A stretch of 64,000 nucleotides of DNA, from assembly GCA_963717075.1 (NCBI GenBank), contig CAVQVI010000007.1, positions 372,001 to 436,000 of the forward strand, read 5' to 3'. Numbering within the stretch: position 1 is the stretch's first letter; each line of letters opens with the position of its first letter. The notes below the pieces were generated by a model. It had not been told where the DNA came from, made no database searches, and saw only the letters and a program-made list of their open reading frames with translations. Made by a program: the position numbers and the translations under genes. This DNA comes from JBGOTP01 sp963717075 (GTDB lineage: Bacteria; Acidobacteriota; Vicinamibacteria; Vicinamibacterales; CAVVIG01). Shown here piece after piece: positions 1-9,678 of this stretch.

Positions 1-312
1 CGGGGGAACCGGTCCTCGGAGAATCCTCCGACGTTTCGCTGGCCGCAGCCCACAGGAACTGCGCCCGTGAACGTTCCACAAGTCGTCGCTCGGCCGCGCC
101 CCACCATCAAGGGACGCTTGAGCCTCGGGTGGCTTGTATGGCGCGGTCCTGGACCAGTTACGTTCGATCCGCCACTTGCTGAAGCCGACGGCGGGAATGT
201 CAACGTCCTGGCAACGTTCTCGAAGCCGGGTGAGTACGTTCTTCGCGCTCGCGCCAGCGATCCCGCCTCGTTTACCGTCCGCGACGTGAAGCTCACGGTC
301 GGCGCGCCATAG
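1..312 (+). CDS. C-terminal end of an unidentified protein (partial)
   Basis: The frame is open from the first base of the window to a TAG at 310-312, so this is probably the 3' end of a gene starting outside. The last ~45 residues include GEYVLRARASDPA and end in VKLTV, which has the look of a beta-sandwich (PKD or Ig-like) tail found in secreted proteins. No catalytic motif is visible. An internal GTG at 67 could also start an 81-residue ORF. The family is unassigned and the beta-sandwich reading is an inference from strand-like sequence. Confidence 0.35.
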   Translation, partial: RGNRSSENPPTFRWPQPTGTAPVNVPQVVARPRPTIKGRLSLGWLVWRGPGPVTFDPPLAEADGGNVNVLATFSKPGEYVLRARASDPASFTVRDVKLTVGAP

Positions 313-409
313 TCGAAGGCCCGCTGAATTTCAGGGACTGACGGCCGCGTCCGTCGCCGTTGCCGGTGCTGGCGGCACCGCGATTGGTGCGCGGCTTCGC
401 CCCGCCCCG

Positions 410-571
410 CTACTCCCGGTTCTCGATGCCTGCGTCGAGCAGCGTCATGAAGCGTTTGACCTTCTCGGCCTCCGGAATGTGCGACCGGACCATTTCGTGG
501 CCGAGCGGCCCGAAATCGACGTAAGCTCCACGCTTGGCGATCACGTCTCGATTTCGCCACTGCGTCCCACG
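410..571 (-). pseudogene. Possible C-terminal gene remnant, unidentified
   Basis: Reading the minus strand to a TAG at 410-412 gives about 50 protein-like residues, including AYVDFGPLGHEMVRSHI and EKVKRFMTLLDAG. No start codon or upstream domain can be joined to it in this frame. It looks like the tail of a decayed gene, but I cannot name the family. It may also be a chance open stretch in GC-rich DNA. Confidence 0.2.
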
Positions 572-1429
572 ACGCTGTGCGACCGGTCAAGTGGCGCCCG
601 GCCCACTCGATTGAGGCAGCTTTCCGACCTAACTATTGATCTTCCGGCCATCTCACCCGCCGCGTTCGGCGTCGGCGGCGCGCTCAGCCTCGGGACGTTC
701 CTCCGCGAACACGAAAGAACCACTTGGTGGCCTCTCGACCTCCCCGCCGGGCCGATGATACATCACGAAACGCGGCCTGTGTCTCAGTCGATCGGTGCAA
801 AACGGATCGAGTGATACTGCGTCGCGATCGCTGTGCTATGCACGCCACACATGTGACTCCAGCGCCATCCATAGGACAGCTTCACCTCGCTCTCCCACAT
901 GCATCAGAACAGCCCAGGTTCGACTCTCAATCTGAATTCCGCTACAATGGCAACTTTTGACTACGAAGAAACGGATAACACTCCGAGATCCCGTGGGGCA
1001 TCTCTTCCTCGCGGCGCCTTGCGGCGCGGCCAAAATTCGAGATCTAGGGCCAAGTACCCACAAGTTACATCCCATCAGTTCTTTCCCAGAGTTTTGCACA
1101 GGTTTTGCAGCGACCCGAAGTGTTCCTGGCAGTTGCGGGAAGGCCGTACCTCGCCCTGTAACTGAGAGGGCGAAGCTTTGCGCAGGCCTTACCGACTAAG
1201 GGAAACGACTACCTGGCTTGCGTGTGGACGCGGACTCGATTGTATGCTCGTGCGGTCCACGATGGGTTATCAAGAAATTGGATGCGCTACGGTCGCTGGT
1301 GGCGCGGTGGCTCGAAGAAGCTGCCTGCACGGGGCGACTTCTTCTGAGAAAGCAATATGAACATGTATGAAGGCACTACGAAGTATGTATGAATATGCTC
1401 GTTGACCCTGCCATGGACGAGACCCGGCG
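572..1429. other. Gene-poor stretch
   Basis: Only short overlapping ORFs of 60-90 codons occur on both strands, none with a recognisable motif or a good ribosome binding site. Around 1355-1393 a tract repeats the words ATGAACATGTATGAA and AGTATGTATGAAT and is locally AT-rich, which could belong to the upstream region of the zinc-ribbon gene. I see no RNA gene here. Confidence 0.4.
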
Positions 1430-1495
1430 GTGCGGAGTGTATGTCGCAAAAACCGGGGTCAAGCGTCCGAATGGGGGTTTTTTCGGGGCTTGGCG

Positions 1496-2075
1496 ATGAC
1501 CCGAGTGGCTCAAGCGTTCAAGCGGTTGAGGGAGATTGCCCAGGACAAGGATGGTGTCGCGGAGGTGCTTGAGGACACGCGCACGAACAAAACTCGGCTT
1601 CGCGATTTCGAGCCGGACGCCGAACCAGCGGTGGATCTACCGACATCAATGCCCCCATCGACGGTCACGCACACAAAAATAGCTGAGCCGTTGGCCCCAG
1701 GAGCGACCGCTTCTATTTCTGTTCGATGTCCGAATTGCCAAACCCCCCTGCGAAGGTCGCCCGCGCGGCCTGTGGACCAAGCGGTTCTTGGGCCTCCTGG
1801 GGATCGCCGCATATCGCTGCCGGTCTTGTGGCCATAGATTTTCTGCATTCGAGAGCGAAGCCGAAACGAATCAGCGACTGGGAGCCGTGTTCTCTACCTT
1901 TTTGCGCCCCAAAGACAATCGAACTTTCAACGACCTCATCCGTGACATCGCTCGGGCGGAGCGGGAGCGCGACCCGGGCTCAAGCTCTGGTTACGCAAAC
2001 GAGCGGGCCAAGGAATCGCCGACGCCGGAGAACGGGCGGCAAGTCGGCCCCGCCGCGCAACGTCCTCGCACCTAG
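1496..2075 (+). pseudogene. Zinc-ribbon protein, frameshifted
   Basis: The first frame, from ATG 1496, contains RCPNCQTPLRR; the next frame continues with GLLGIAAYRCRSCGHRFSAF. Together they make a four-cysteine zinc ribbon (CPNC...CRSC) split by a frameshift near 1758-1772 in a C-rich run. The short linker RGLWTKRFLG between the two cysteine pairs is in the second frame. The N-terminal ~75 residues are polar and the C-terminal tail is charged. The gene lies just upstream of the exopolysaccharide cluster on the same strand. Function unknown; a metal-binding structural or regulatory role is a guess. The break may be a sequence error. Confidence 0.45.
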
Positions 2076-2094
2076 TTTCGCAGCCTAGTCGAAT

Positions 2095-3426
2095 ATGATA
2101 GAGCGAACGACCCTTCTTCCCTTCGCCTTGCCAGAACTTGGCGAGGCTGAACAGAACGAGATCAGAGAAGTTATAGAGTCTGGATGGATCACCACCGGTC
2201 CCAAGGCTCATCGGTTTGAACGGGAGTTTGCGAGCTACGTCGGCGCGAAATTTGCGGTCGCCGTCAATTCCTGTACCGCCGCGATGCATTTGTCCCTGGA
2301 AGCCGTTGGTCTGCAGGCGGGCGACGTGGTCGTGACGACGCCTTATACCTTTGCGGCGACTGCGGAAGTGATCCGTTATTTCAACGCAATCCCTGTTTTT
2401 GTCGATGTCGAGCCGGACACCCTCAACATGGATCCCCGTTGTCTGGTTGAGACGATCGAGGATCTGGAGCGGTGCTTGGAAAAAGGCCGAAGACCAAGGA
2501 CGGTCGCGGTGGCGCGCGCACTGAGAAGTGACTCGGGGCCGACGTTGAAGCAATCGGGGACAGCCCCCGGTGGACCGCGTCGCGCGGCCCTGAGGGCGGT
2601 GATGCCGGTCCATATGGCAGGCCACCCGTGTGACATGGATGCCATCACTGCCATTGCCGACAAACACGCCCTGCCCATTGTCGAGGACGCGGCCCACGCC
2701 TGTTCTGCCTCATTGAACGGGCGTCTGATTGGCGGCACAATCGGTGGCCGGGTACCTTGGGCCGCCTGTTTTTCGTTCTATGCCACAAAGACGCTCGCGA
2801 CCGGGGAAGGTGGCATGGTAACCACCGACAACGAGGAATGGGCGGACCGCATTCGCGTGATGAGTCTGCACGGGATCAGCAAGGACGCCTGGAAGCGGTA
2901 TACGGCTGATGGCAGTTGGTACTACGAGATCGTGGCTCCTGGCTACAAGTACAACATGCCGGATATCGCCGCCGCGCTTGGCCTGGCGCAGCTGAGGAAA
3001 GTGGACACGATGCGACAGCGCCGGGCGGAGATTGCGCGTCGATACAACGAGGCATTCGCTGAGTATCCCGAGATAGAGACGCCAACCGTCCGCGAGCATG
3101 TGAGCCACGCCTGGCATCTTTATATGCTTCGCTTGAACGGCGACTCGCTCGGCATGGGGCGCGATGAGTTCATCGCGAACCTGAAGACGCGCAATATCAG
3201 CTCGAGCGTTCACTTCATTCCGCTGCACGTTCACCCATACTACCAAGCGGCGTACGGCTACCGGCCGGAGGATTTTCCGGTCTCTTTTCGGGAATACCAG
3301 CGAGAAATATCCTTGCCGATCTACAGTAAAATGACCGATCTGGATGTACAGAGCGTGATCGACGCCGTTACAGACGTCATTCGCGAGCTCGGCACGACGT
3401 CATCTTATGCGTTTGCTGGACGTTAG
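2095..3426 (+). CDS. DegT/DnrJ/EryC1/StrS-family PLP-dependent sugar aminotransferase
   Basis: This family transfers an amino group from glutamate to a keto-sugar nucleotide, making amino sugars for surface polysaccharides. Visible signatures are NSCTAAMHLSLEA near residue 58, the PLP aspartate region IVEDAAHA (~196), and the Schiff-base lysine in SFYATKTLATGEGG (K232). At 443 residues it is longer than usual because of about 30 extra residues (139-168) rich in Arg, Ala and Gly; the normal continuation MPVHMAGHPCDMDAI resumes at 170. ATG 2095 is the start that puts the usual N-terminal LPFALPELGEAEQ in place. The gene overlaps the sugar transferase by 20 bases, so the two are translationally coupled at the head of the cluster. 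Confidence 0.9.
   Translation: MIERTTLLPFALPELGEAEQNEIREVIESGWITTGPKAHRFEREFASYVGAKFAVAVNSCTAAMHLSLEAVGLQAGDVVVTTPYTFAATAEVIRYFNAIPVFVDVEPDTLNMDPRCLVETIEDLERCLEKGRRPRTVAVARALRSDSGPTLKQSGTAPGGPRRAALRAVMPVHMAGHPCDMDAITAIADKHALPIVEDAAHACSASLNGRLIGGTIGGRVPWAACFSFYATKTLATGEGGMVTTDNEEWADRIRVMSLHGISKDAWKRYTADGSWYYEIVAPGYKYNMPDIAAALGLAQLRKVDTMRQRRAEIARRYNEAFAEYPEIETPTVREHVSHAWHLYMLRLNGDSLGMGRDEFIANLKTRNISSSVHFIPLHVHPYYQAAYGYRPEDFPVSFREYQREISLPIYSKMTDLDVQSVIDAVTDVIRELGTTSSYAFAGR
2512..2596. repeat. REP-like palindromic insertion inside the aminotransferase gene
   Basis: The extra ~30 codons of the aminotransferase contain CGGGGACAGCCCCCG, a palindrome-like core of the kind seen in dispersed REP elements, followed by more GC-rich self-complementary sequence (CCGCGTCGCGCGG). 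The insertion keeps the reading frame. Removing it would restore the usual family spacing before MPVH. The boundaries are approximate because no empty-site copy is in the window. Confidence 0.4.
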
Positions 3427-4033
3427 CGTCTCGCTTCTCGGGTTGATTGTCCTGAGCCCGGTCTTGCTGATGTTGGCTCTGGTTGTCAAGTGCAGCTCGC
3501 CGGGTCCCGTGCTGTATCGAGGCCAACGCGTTGGCAAGGACGGGCGGTTATTTGACATTTACAAGTTCCGGACCATGGTGATGGCCACAGGCGATCGCGG
3601 TCCCCGCGTCACCGGGAGCGGAGACGAACGCGTCACCAGGATCGGTCGTTTTCTGCGTCGCACGAAGGTCGACGAGCTTCCTCAACTCTTCAACATTTTG
3701 AATGGCGATATGAGCCTCGTTGGCCCTCGACCAGAAGATCCACATTATGTGAAGTTCTACTCCGTGCAGCAGCGTCAGGTGCTGCGCGTGAAGCCCGGCA
3801 TCACCAGTCCGGCGACCGTGCTGCACCGCCACGAAGAGCAGATGATCACCGGACCGGACTGGGAAGAGACCTATCGCAATGAGATCCTGCCAGTGAAGCT
3901 GCAGATTGAACTGAACTATCTGGCCGGCCGGACGTTCTCGAGCGATCTGTTGATCCTCGCGCAAACGGCGTCTGTCTTGTTTGCGAAACCGAAACCTCTC
4001 GATGCGAACAGGCGTTCACGGTGTCAGATTTAG
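3407..4033 (+). CDS. Initiating sugar transferase (polyprenyl-phosphate hexose-1-phosphate transferase)
   Basis: This enzyme starts repeat-unit synthesis by moving a sugar-1-phosphate from a nucleotide sugar onto undecaprenyl phosphate at the inner membrane. One hydrophobic segment (residues 6-28) is followed by the family motifs: SSPGPVLYRGQRVGKDG, YKFRTM, FLRRTKVDELPQLFN and LVGPRPE. At 208 residues it is the short PglC-like form with a single membrane helix, without the N-terminal multi-helix domain of WbaP. ATG 3407 lies inside the end of the aminotransferase gene. The 3' end overlaps the Wzc-like gene by 13 bases. Confidence 0.93.
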   Translation: MRLLDVSVSLLGLIVLSPVLLMLALVVKCSSPGPVLYRGQRVGKDGRLFDIYKFRTMVMATGDRGPRVTGSGDERVTRIGRFLRRTKVDELPQLFNILNGDMSLVGPRPEDPHYVKFYSVQQRQVLRVKPGITSPATVLHRHEEQMITGPDWEETYRNEILPVKLQIELNYLAGRTFSSDLLILAQTASVLFAKPKPLDANRRSRCQI

Positions 4034-6195
4034 TCAAACGGGAGCAGCTCGGCGTCCCAGTCGTCCTCGAGCCGAGCCCTCAGGACGTCTGGATTGACGC
4101 GTATCTGGACGAGAAGCAGAGCGACATCGACAGATACGCCGGGCTCATCGTCAAACGGAAGTGGCTTGTGCTAGCCGTCACGCTCGTTGTGATAGCGGCA
4201 ACCGCAGCTTGGACCTTCACGACAAAGCCGCGCTATAAGTCGAGCGTCAAAATTCAGATCGAGCCCGAACAACGCGTCCTCCCGTACCGAGGAATTTATG
4301 AGTCGGTGACGGCGGATCCCCTGTACCTCGGGACTCAGGCACAGGTGCTCGAGAGCGAGATGCTGGCGCGCCGTATTGTCACGCGGCTGAATCTCACTTC
4401 GAACCCGGACAAAGTAGCTGGGCTCGCCAATTGGTTCAGGGGCAACCTCGTGGTGAGGCCGATTCCGGCTACGCAGGTGGTCAGCGTCAGCTACGCGAAC
4501 GAAGACCCGTCGTTCGCAGCAAAGGCGGTCAATACGCTGGCAGACGAATATGTGAGTTACAGTCTCGAAACCAAGCAGGACGCCACCGCCCAAGGGAAGG
4601 ATTTTCTGCAAAATGAGCTCCTGAAGCAACGGCGGAAGCTGGAGCGCTCCGAAGAGCAGCTGGTGCGGTACAGTCGGGAGCACGGCATTTTCTTACCCTC
4701 TGAAAAGGACAATGTCGTTCTGGAAAAGCTTCAAGACCTCAACAAAGAGATAAACAGGGTGGAAGATCAAATACTTGCGAATCAGCATCTTGCCCTGAGG
4801 GATACGACACCAGAGAGCTTTCCAGAGAGTCTCAAGACCGCTGTCATGAGGGACCTCGACGTGCGCCGAGCGGCGCTGGAGGCCAAACTCGCAACGCTGA
4901 CACTACAGTTTGGTCCGAAGTGGCCGGAGGTCATCGCGCTCAATCAAGAGCTCGCGCACGTGCACCAACAGCTTGACAACGAACGAAAGAAGGCTTTCGA
5001 GCAAGCCAAGACAGATTACAACCTCGCCGTCGCGCACCGTCGGCGGCTCGCTGACGCCTTGGCCGCTCAAAATCGTTTGGCGGATCAGCTTTCGCAGGAC
5101 TCCATTCAATTCAATATTCTCAAGCGCGAGGTCGAGAGCGACCGGCAGCTTCATGACGGCCTGCTGCAGCGCCTCAAGGAAACCGATGTCTCCTCGGGAT
5201 TGAAGTCGGTCAATGTCCATGTGATCGATCGAGGGCAGGTTCCGCGACAGCCCGATTCTCCCAACCTGCCGCGCAATCTGGCGCTCGGGCTGACGCTTGG
5301 CCTTTTTTCGGGAATCATGTGCGCGTTAGGGGTGGCTTTCCTCGACCGGACGGTCAAGACTCCTGAGGACGTCGAACGGGAACTCCGCCTGCCGCTTCTG
5401 GGTGCTATCCCAGCCTTCGACAAGTCCTGGAGGGCGGCAACCGGTGGCATCCTTGTGCAGCCTCGCGGGCAACCGGCCCACCGTGAATTGGCTCCTTACG
5501 TCCATTCGACCGTCGACGTGTATTGGGAGACCTATCGCGCCCTGAGGACGTCGCTGCTCTTTTGTTCCTCCGAGACCCGGCCCAAGACCATTCTGGTGAC
5601 GTCTGCGCTTGCACAGGAAGGGAAGACCACCTCAGCGGTCAATCTCGCGATTGTCCTCGCCCAAACAGGCGCTCGCACGCTTCTTGTGGAGCTGGACATG
5701 CGCAGGCCGAAGCTGGCGGATCTGTTCCAGGTGCCGCGAACCCATGGCATGAGTCGGTACCTCTCGGGCCAATGCGAACTGAGCACGGAAATTCATCGAA
5801 CAGGGATTCCGAATCTCACGTTCATAGCCGCTGGCCCGGTGCCTCCCAACCCGCCCGAACTCGTTGGGTCTGCTCGCCTCAATAGCGCTTTTCAATTGCT
5901 GGGCCGGTACTTTGACCACATCATCGTCGACAGTCCGCCGCTGATGCCGGTGACCGATACCCTGATTCTCTCGAGACAGGTGGACGGGGTTGTCCTGGTT
6001 GTCAGAAAAACGCCGAAAAGTGCGGTACAGAAGGCCAGAAGAATGTTGAGCAGCGTAGACGCGAAATTGCTGGGTGTCTTGATCAACGACGCCGCGATCG
6101 ATGCGGCCGAAATTGGTTATTATCCAGCGACGTACGCCCGGGCTGACGATGCCTCTCCGGATCGCCCCCACTCGTCCAGCTTGCACTTGAACTGA
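4021..6195 (+). CDS. Wzc-type polysaccharide co-polymerase with tyrosine-kinase domain
   Basis: This inner-membrane protein controls chain length and works with the outer-membrane exporter. Layout: TM1 at ~47-66 (WLVLAVTLVVIAATAAW), a periplasmic Wzz-like coiled-coil region (~70-415), TM2 at ~417-441, then a cytoplasmic BY-kinase domain. The kinase shows Walker A SALAQEGKTT (~527), Walker A' LLVELDMRRP and Walker B HIIVDSPP. The C-terminus has only three tyrosines (GYYPATY) instead of the longer cluster of E. coli Wzc, so autophosphorylation may be reduced. The start is GTG 4021. The exporter gene follows after 6 bases. Confidence 0.93.
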   Translation: MSDLVKREQLGVPVVLEPSPQDVWIDAYLDEKQSDIDRYAGLIVKRKWLVLAVTLVVIAATAAWTFTTKPRYKSSVKIQIEPEQRVLPYRGIYESVTADPLYLGTQAQVLESEMLARRIVTRLNLTSNPDKVAGLANWFRGNLVVRPIPATQVVSVSYANEDPSFAAKAVNTLADEYVSYSLETKQDATAQGKDFLQNELLKQRRKLERSEEQLVRYSREHGIFLPSEKDNVVLEKLQDLNKEINRVEDQILANQHLALRDTTPESFPESLKTAVMRDLDVRRAALEAKLATLTLQFGPKWPEVIALNQELAHVHQQLDNERKKAFEQAKTDYNLAVAHRRRLADALAAQNRLADQLSQDSIQFNILKREVESDRQLHDGLLQRLKETDVSSGLKSVNVHVIDRGQVPRQPDSPNLPRNLALGLTLGLFSGIMCALGVAFLDRTVKTPEDVERELRLPLLGAIPAFDKSWRAATGGILVQPRGQPAHRELAPYVHSTVDVYWETYRALRTSLLFCSSETRPKTILVTSALAQEGKTTSAVNLAIVLAQTGARTLLVELDMRRPKLADLFQVPRTHGMSRYLSGQCELSTEIHRTGIPNLTFIAAGPVPPNPPELVGSARLNSAFQLLGRYFDHIIVDSPPLMPVTDTLILSRQVDGVVLVVRKTPKSAVQKARRMLSSVDAKLLGVLINDAAIDAAEIGYYPATYARADDASPDRPHSSSLHLN

Positions 6196-6201
6196 GGCTA
6201 T

Positions 6202-7174
6202 ATGAACTACATGAAAAGGTGGACGGCAGGTCTACTCGTCGCGTGTGTTCTGTGTTCCTTCGCGGCGTACGCTCAGACCGTCAACTTGAACGAGCGGGTC
6301 GCGCAATACAGTTCGATAGGGAAAACAGATGCGGAATATCGACTGGGGCCGGGAGATCTGATCGAGATCGGGGTGTTTGGAGTGGACAACTTCAGACAGA
6401 CACTCCGTATCAGCGCTTCCGGGCTGGTGAAATTGCCGCTCGTCGATGCGGTCCCGGCAGCGGGACTGACGCCGGCCGAACTTGAAAAGCGCCTAACTGT
6501 GCTGCTGCAGGACGACGTCATCAAAAACCCGCAGGTGTCCGTGTTCGTCAAAGAATACCGATCACAGACGGTTTATGTTCTCGGGGCAGTCCAAAAACCA
6601 GGACAATATCAGATCACATTGCAGCTGAAGATCGTCGACGTCCTCGCGATGGCCGGCGGCCTTTCACCGAACGCGGTCGAGGAAGCTGTGATTCAACGTC
6701 GTGCGGCCGAGGCCGACGGCTCCGGCGAGGAGAACATCAAAGTCAACCTTAGAGATTTGCTGGAAAAGGGCGACCTGTCTCTCAACGTCGTGGTCCGCGG
6801 CGGGGATGTCGTCCATATCCAGGAGCGGCTGCAGCAAACGGTCTACGTCATCGGCGAAGTCAATCGCGCCGGAGCGTACGCTCTGCCACCCAAACAGGAT
6901 CTTCGCGTGAGTCAGGCCTTTGCTTGGGCAGGCGGGCCGATGAAGACGGCCAAGATGAGCGAGGGCATTTTGGTGCGATACAACGATGAAGGGGGAACGA
7001 CAGGAATTGCCGGTCAACTTCGCTGATATTCTAAAAGGAAAGAAGGAAGATTTCGTCGTTCGGGCGAACGACATCATTTTCGTGCCCGGCAGCAACGCCA
7101 AGAGCATTGGCTACGGCTTGTTGAACGCCGCGCCGAGTGTAATTACGACGATTCCCTACGCGCTGATCCCGTGA
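6202..7174 (+). pseudogene. Wza-type polysaccharide export protein, one frameshift
   Basis: The protein would form the outer-membrane channel that exports the polymer. A signal peptide (residues 1-25, ending AYAQT) is followed by the poly-export domain (YRLGPGDLIEIGVFGVDNF) and soluble ligand-binding beta-grasp repeats (VYVLGAVQKPGQYQ; VYVIGEVNRAGAYAL). The first frame stops at 7026. The natural tail NFADILKGKKEDFVVRAND continues in the next frame to 7174. A run of five G near 6988-6994 explains the break: with four G the frames join smoothly at EGERQELPVN. That makes a homopolymer sequencing error likely; otherwise this is a truncated gene. Confidence 0.85.
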
Positions 7175-7325
7175 CGTCCGTCGTGTTCGGTCCGTCGCTG
7201 TGATGCATCCAGCCATCCTCGACGTGGCATAAACCGCGCACCACCCATCATTACCCGACTCTCTTGATCCTGACCCGTCATCGGGCCAAATTCTGTATCT
7301 GTCTTCGCATCGTGTGAGGGACAAC

Positions 7326-9392
7326 ATGGCCGGCGAAAGAACTGGATCCATCCTTGGGGAGATGAGCTCCCGCGGAGAGCTTGTGCTCAAGCGCACGGCT
7401 TCGAGCACGGCGACCTCTGCGGAGAAACTATCGGTGTTGGCGAACAGAGTCGCGTACAGCAGCGTCAGCCGGGTGCTGATCGACGGCGCGGGGATCGCGG
7501 CGGCGCTTTGCGTCGCTTACCTGCTCCGTTTTGACGGCAAGCTTCCCACGCCTTACGCCCGTCAGCTACTCCTGGCGCTTCCGTTCGCCGTATCGCTGGT
7601 GTTGGCGATCAATGTGGTGTCCGGAGCTTACAAACGGATTTGGCGGTTTTTTACGCTCCGGGACGCGGTCGCGATCGGCGTCTCGATTACACTCGCGTTT
7701 CTCATTTCCCTACTCTGGCGGATTTTTGATCCCGGCATTCTTGCGGACACGCCAGTGCCTTTCGGCGTGCTGATGATACACCCGGTTTTCAGCTACGCGG
7801 CGCTGGTTGGTGTTCGCATGATTCGAGTCGTCGTGCACAATCGAGCCACCACGAAAAAACCACGCGAGGCGGCGGTCGAGGTGCGACAGCGGCTGCTGTT
7901 GGTCGGCGCCGGCGAAGCCGGATTGCACCTCCTCCATGAACTCAGACAAACGGACTTCGACGTTGTCGGATTTCTGGATGATGACCACGAGCTCCAAGGC
8001 CGTACCATCGGGGGATGGCAGGTGTTGGGGACGACGCACGAGCTGGAATCCGTCGTCCTGGCCCAACGCGTCGATGAAGTCATCCTCTGCATCCCAAGTG
8101 CGCCGAAGGCGGTCCTGCAGCGCATCGTCGCGCGCTGCGCGAGCGTCTCGGTTAAGACCTCGTCAGTGCCGACCCTCGGCGAAATCATGTCCGGCAACGT
8201 CACCATCGGGCAGTTGAGGCCAGTAAAGATGGAAGAGCTGCTCGGGCGGCACAGCGTGAGCCATCCACAGGATCTGGTGGAATCGACGCGCGCCTATCAG
8301 GGGTGCCGGATTCTAGTCACCGGCGCTGGCGGTTCGATAGGATCCGAGCTCGTGCGCCAATTGAGGAGGTTTCAGCCCTCCTTGTTGATTCTCCTGGACA
8401 AGGACGAAAACAACCTCTATGAGGTTGCGTGCGAGATCAAGGAGGATTTCGAGCGCGTCATCGAAGTTGTCGCGGATGTCCGCAGTTTGGATGTGATGGA
8501 AAAGCTGTTCGAGCGCTACCAGCCGGAGGTTGTGTTCCATGCAGCCGCATATAAGCATGTGCCGCTGATGGAGCATTACCCGGCTGAAGCCATTCTGAAC
8601 AATGTGATGGGCACGAAGCATGTGGCGGACGTGTCCAATCGGTTCGGCGTCAAGAATTTCGTGTTCGTCTCGACGGACAAGGCGGTGAATCCCTCAAGTA
8701 CGATGGGCGCCTCGAAGCGGGTGGCCGAGATGATCGTGCAGCAGCATGCGCGCTCCGGCTCGAAGACCCGGTTCTGCTGCGTCCGTTTCGGGAACGTCCT
8801 GGGCAGCCGAGCCAGCGTCGTGCCGATCTTTCAGAGACAAATCAAACAGGGCAAGAACATCACGGTGACCCATCCCGACGTTCGCCGCTACTTCATGACC
8901 ATTCCGGAGGCGGTCCAGCTGGTGATTCAGGCGGGTTCTCTGGGGAAGAAGGGGGAGATCTTCCTCCTCGACATGGGGGATCCGGTCAAGATCGTGGACC
9001 TCGCACGCAATTTTATCGAGCTGTCCGGTCTCGTGCCAGACAAGGACGTAACCATCGAGTTCACCGGCTTGCGTCCCGGAGAGAAGCTGGACGAGGAGCT
9101 CCTCATTGCGGGTGAGCGCGGCGTCCGGAGTACCAAATACTCTAAGATTTTTGTCGCAGAGGCACTGAGTACTGACTGGTCGCAGCTGGAAACTTCTGTG
9201 AGGGATTTGAAGGACGCGGCTCATGCAGGTGACACAGGTGCCATCCATCGAATCCTGCGGTCGCTAAGCATCGGCTATCAAGACGTGGACCGCGGAGCGC
9301 CCCACCAAGCGCCGCCTTTCGAACTCCCCAAACCCAAGGCAATTAAGCGGCGTCCGCCGGCAAATCTTGCGACGTCCGCCGGGAAGGCCTGA
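7326..9392 (+). CDS. FlaA1/PglF-type nucleotide-sugar 4,6-dehydratase (membrane-bound)
   Basis: The family converts UDP-GlcNAc-type substrates to 4-keto-6-deoxy sugars; the product would suit the aminotransferase of this locus. The N-terminal ~170 residues contain four hydrophobic helices. Next come a first Rossmann fold (LLLVGAGEAGLHLL, ~189) and the SDR catalytic domain (LVTGAGGSIGSELV, ~328) with FHAAAYKHVPLME and VSTDKAVNPSSTMGASK. The usual catalytic Tyr of YxxxK is Met (MGASK), as in the PglF branch. ATG 7326 is chosen because GAGGGA lies 4 bases before it; GTG 7314 is possible. A 139-base gap separates it from the exporter. Confidence 0.9.
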   Translation: MAGERTGSILGEMSSRGELVLKRTASSTATSAEKLSVLANRVAYSSVSRVLIDGAGIAAALCVAYLLRFDGKLPTPYARQLLLALPFAVSLVLAINVVSGAYKRIWRFFTLRDAVAIGVSITLAFLISLLWRIFDPGILADTPVPFGVLMIHPVFSYAALVGVRMIRVVVHNRATTKKPREAAVEVRQRLLLVGAGEAGLHLLHELRQTDFDVVGFLDDDHELQGRTIGGWQVLGTTHELESVVLAQRVDEVILCIPSAPKAVLQRIVARCASVSVKTSSVPTLGEIMSGNVTIGQLRPVKMEELLGRHSVSHPQDLVESTRAYQGCRILVTGAGGSIGSELVRQLRRFQPSLLILLDKDENNLYEVACEIKEDFERVIEVVADVRSLDVMEKLFERYQPEVVFHAAAYKHVPLMEHYPAEAILNNVMGTKHVADVSNRFGVKNFVFVSTDKAVNPSSTMGASKRVAEMIVQQHARSGSKTRFCCVRFGNVLGSRASVVPIFQRQIKQGKNITVTHPDVRRYFMTIPEAVQLVIQAGSLGKKGEIFLLDMGDPVKIVDLARNFIELSGLVPDKDVTIEFTGLRPGEKLDEELLIAGERGVRSTKYSKIFVAEALSTDWSQLETSVRDLKDAAHAGDTGAIHRILRSLSIGYQDVDRGAPHQAPPFELPKPKAIKRRPPANLATSAGKA

Positions 9393-9678
9393 TCGTCTCG
9401 AGATTTCTTGAGCCTTCGTCGTCGGTTCACTAGGTACTTCGCTTCCTTTCATTCCCGAGGTGGCTGTCTCCGGCCTGCCTGCACGGGTCCCTCCCCAGGT
9501 CGGTAGCCCCTTTCATCGCTCTCACTCATTGACAGGGCGCTTCACTGCAGTCCCGCCTGAAAATGGCATCGCATAGCTCAAGACTCACAAGAGGGCTCGT
9601 TTGTCGTCGCCGACGCTAACTGAGAAAACCGTGGAAGACGGACACGCACGAAATAACAAGGAGGTGGTCAGCAGCGCA

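Noticed and set aside
1936..2697. 253-codon minus-strand ORF
   Set aside because: Shadow of the aminotransferase gene and of the frameshifted zinc-ribbon gene.
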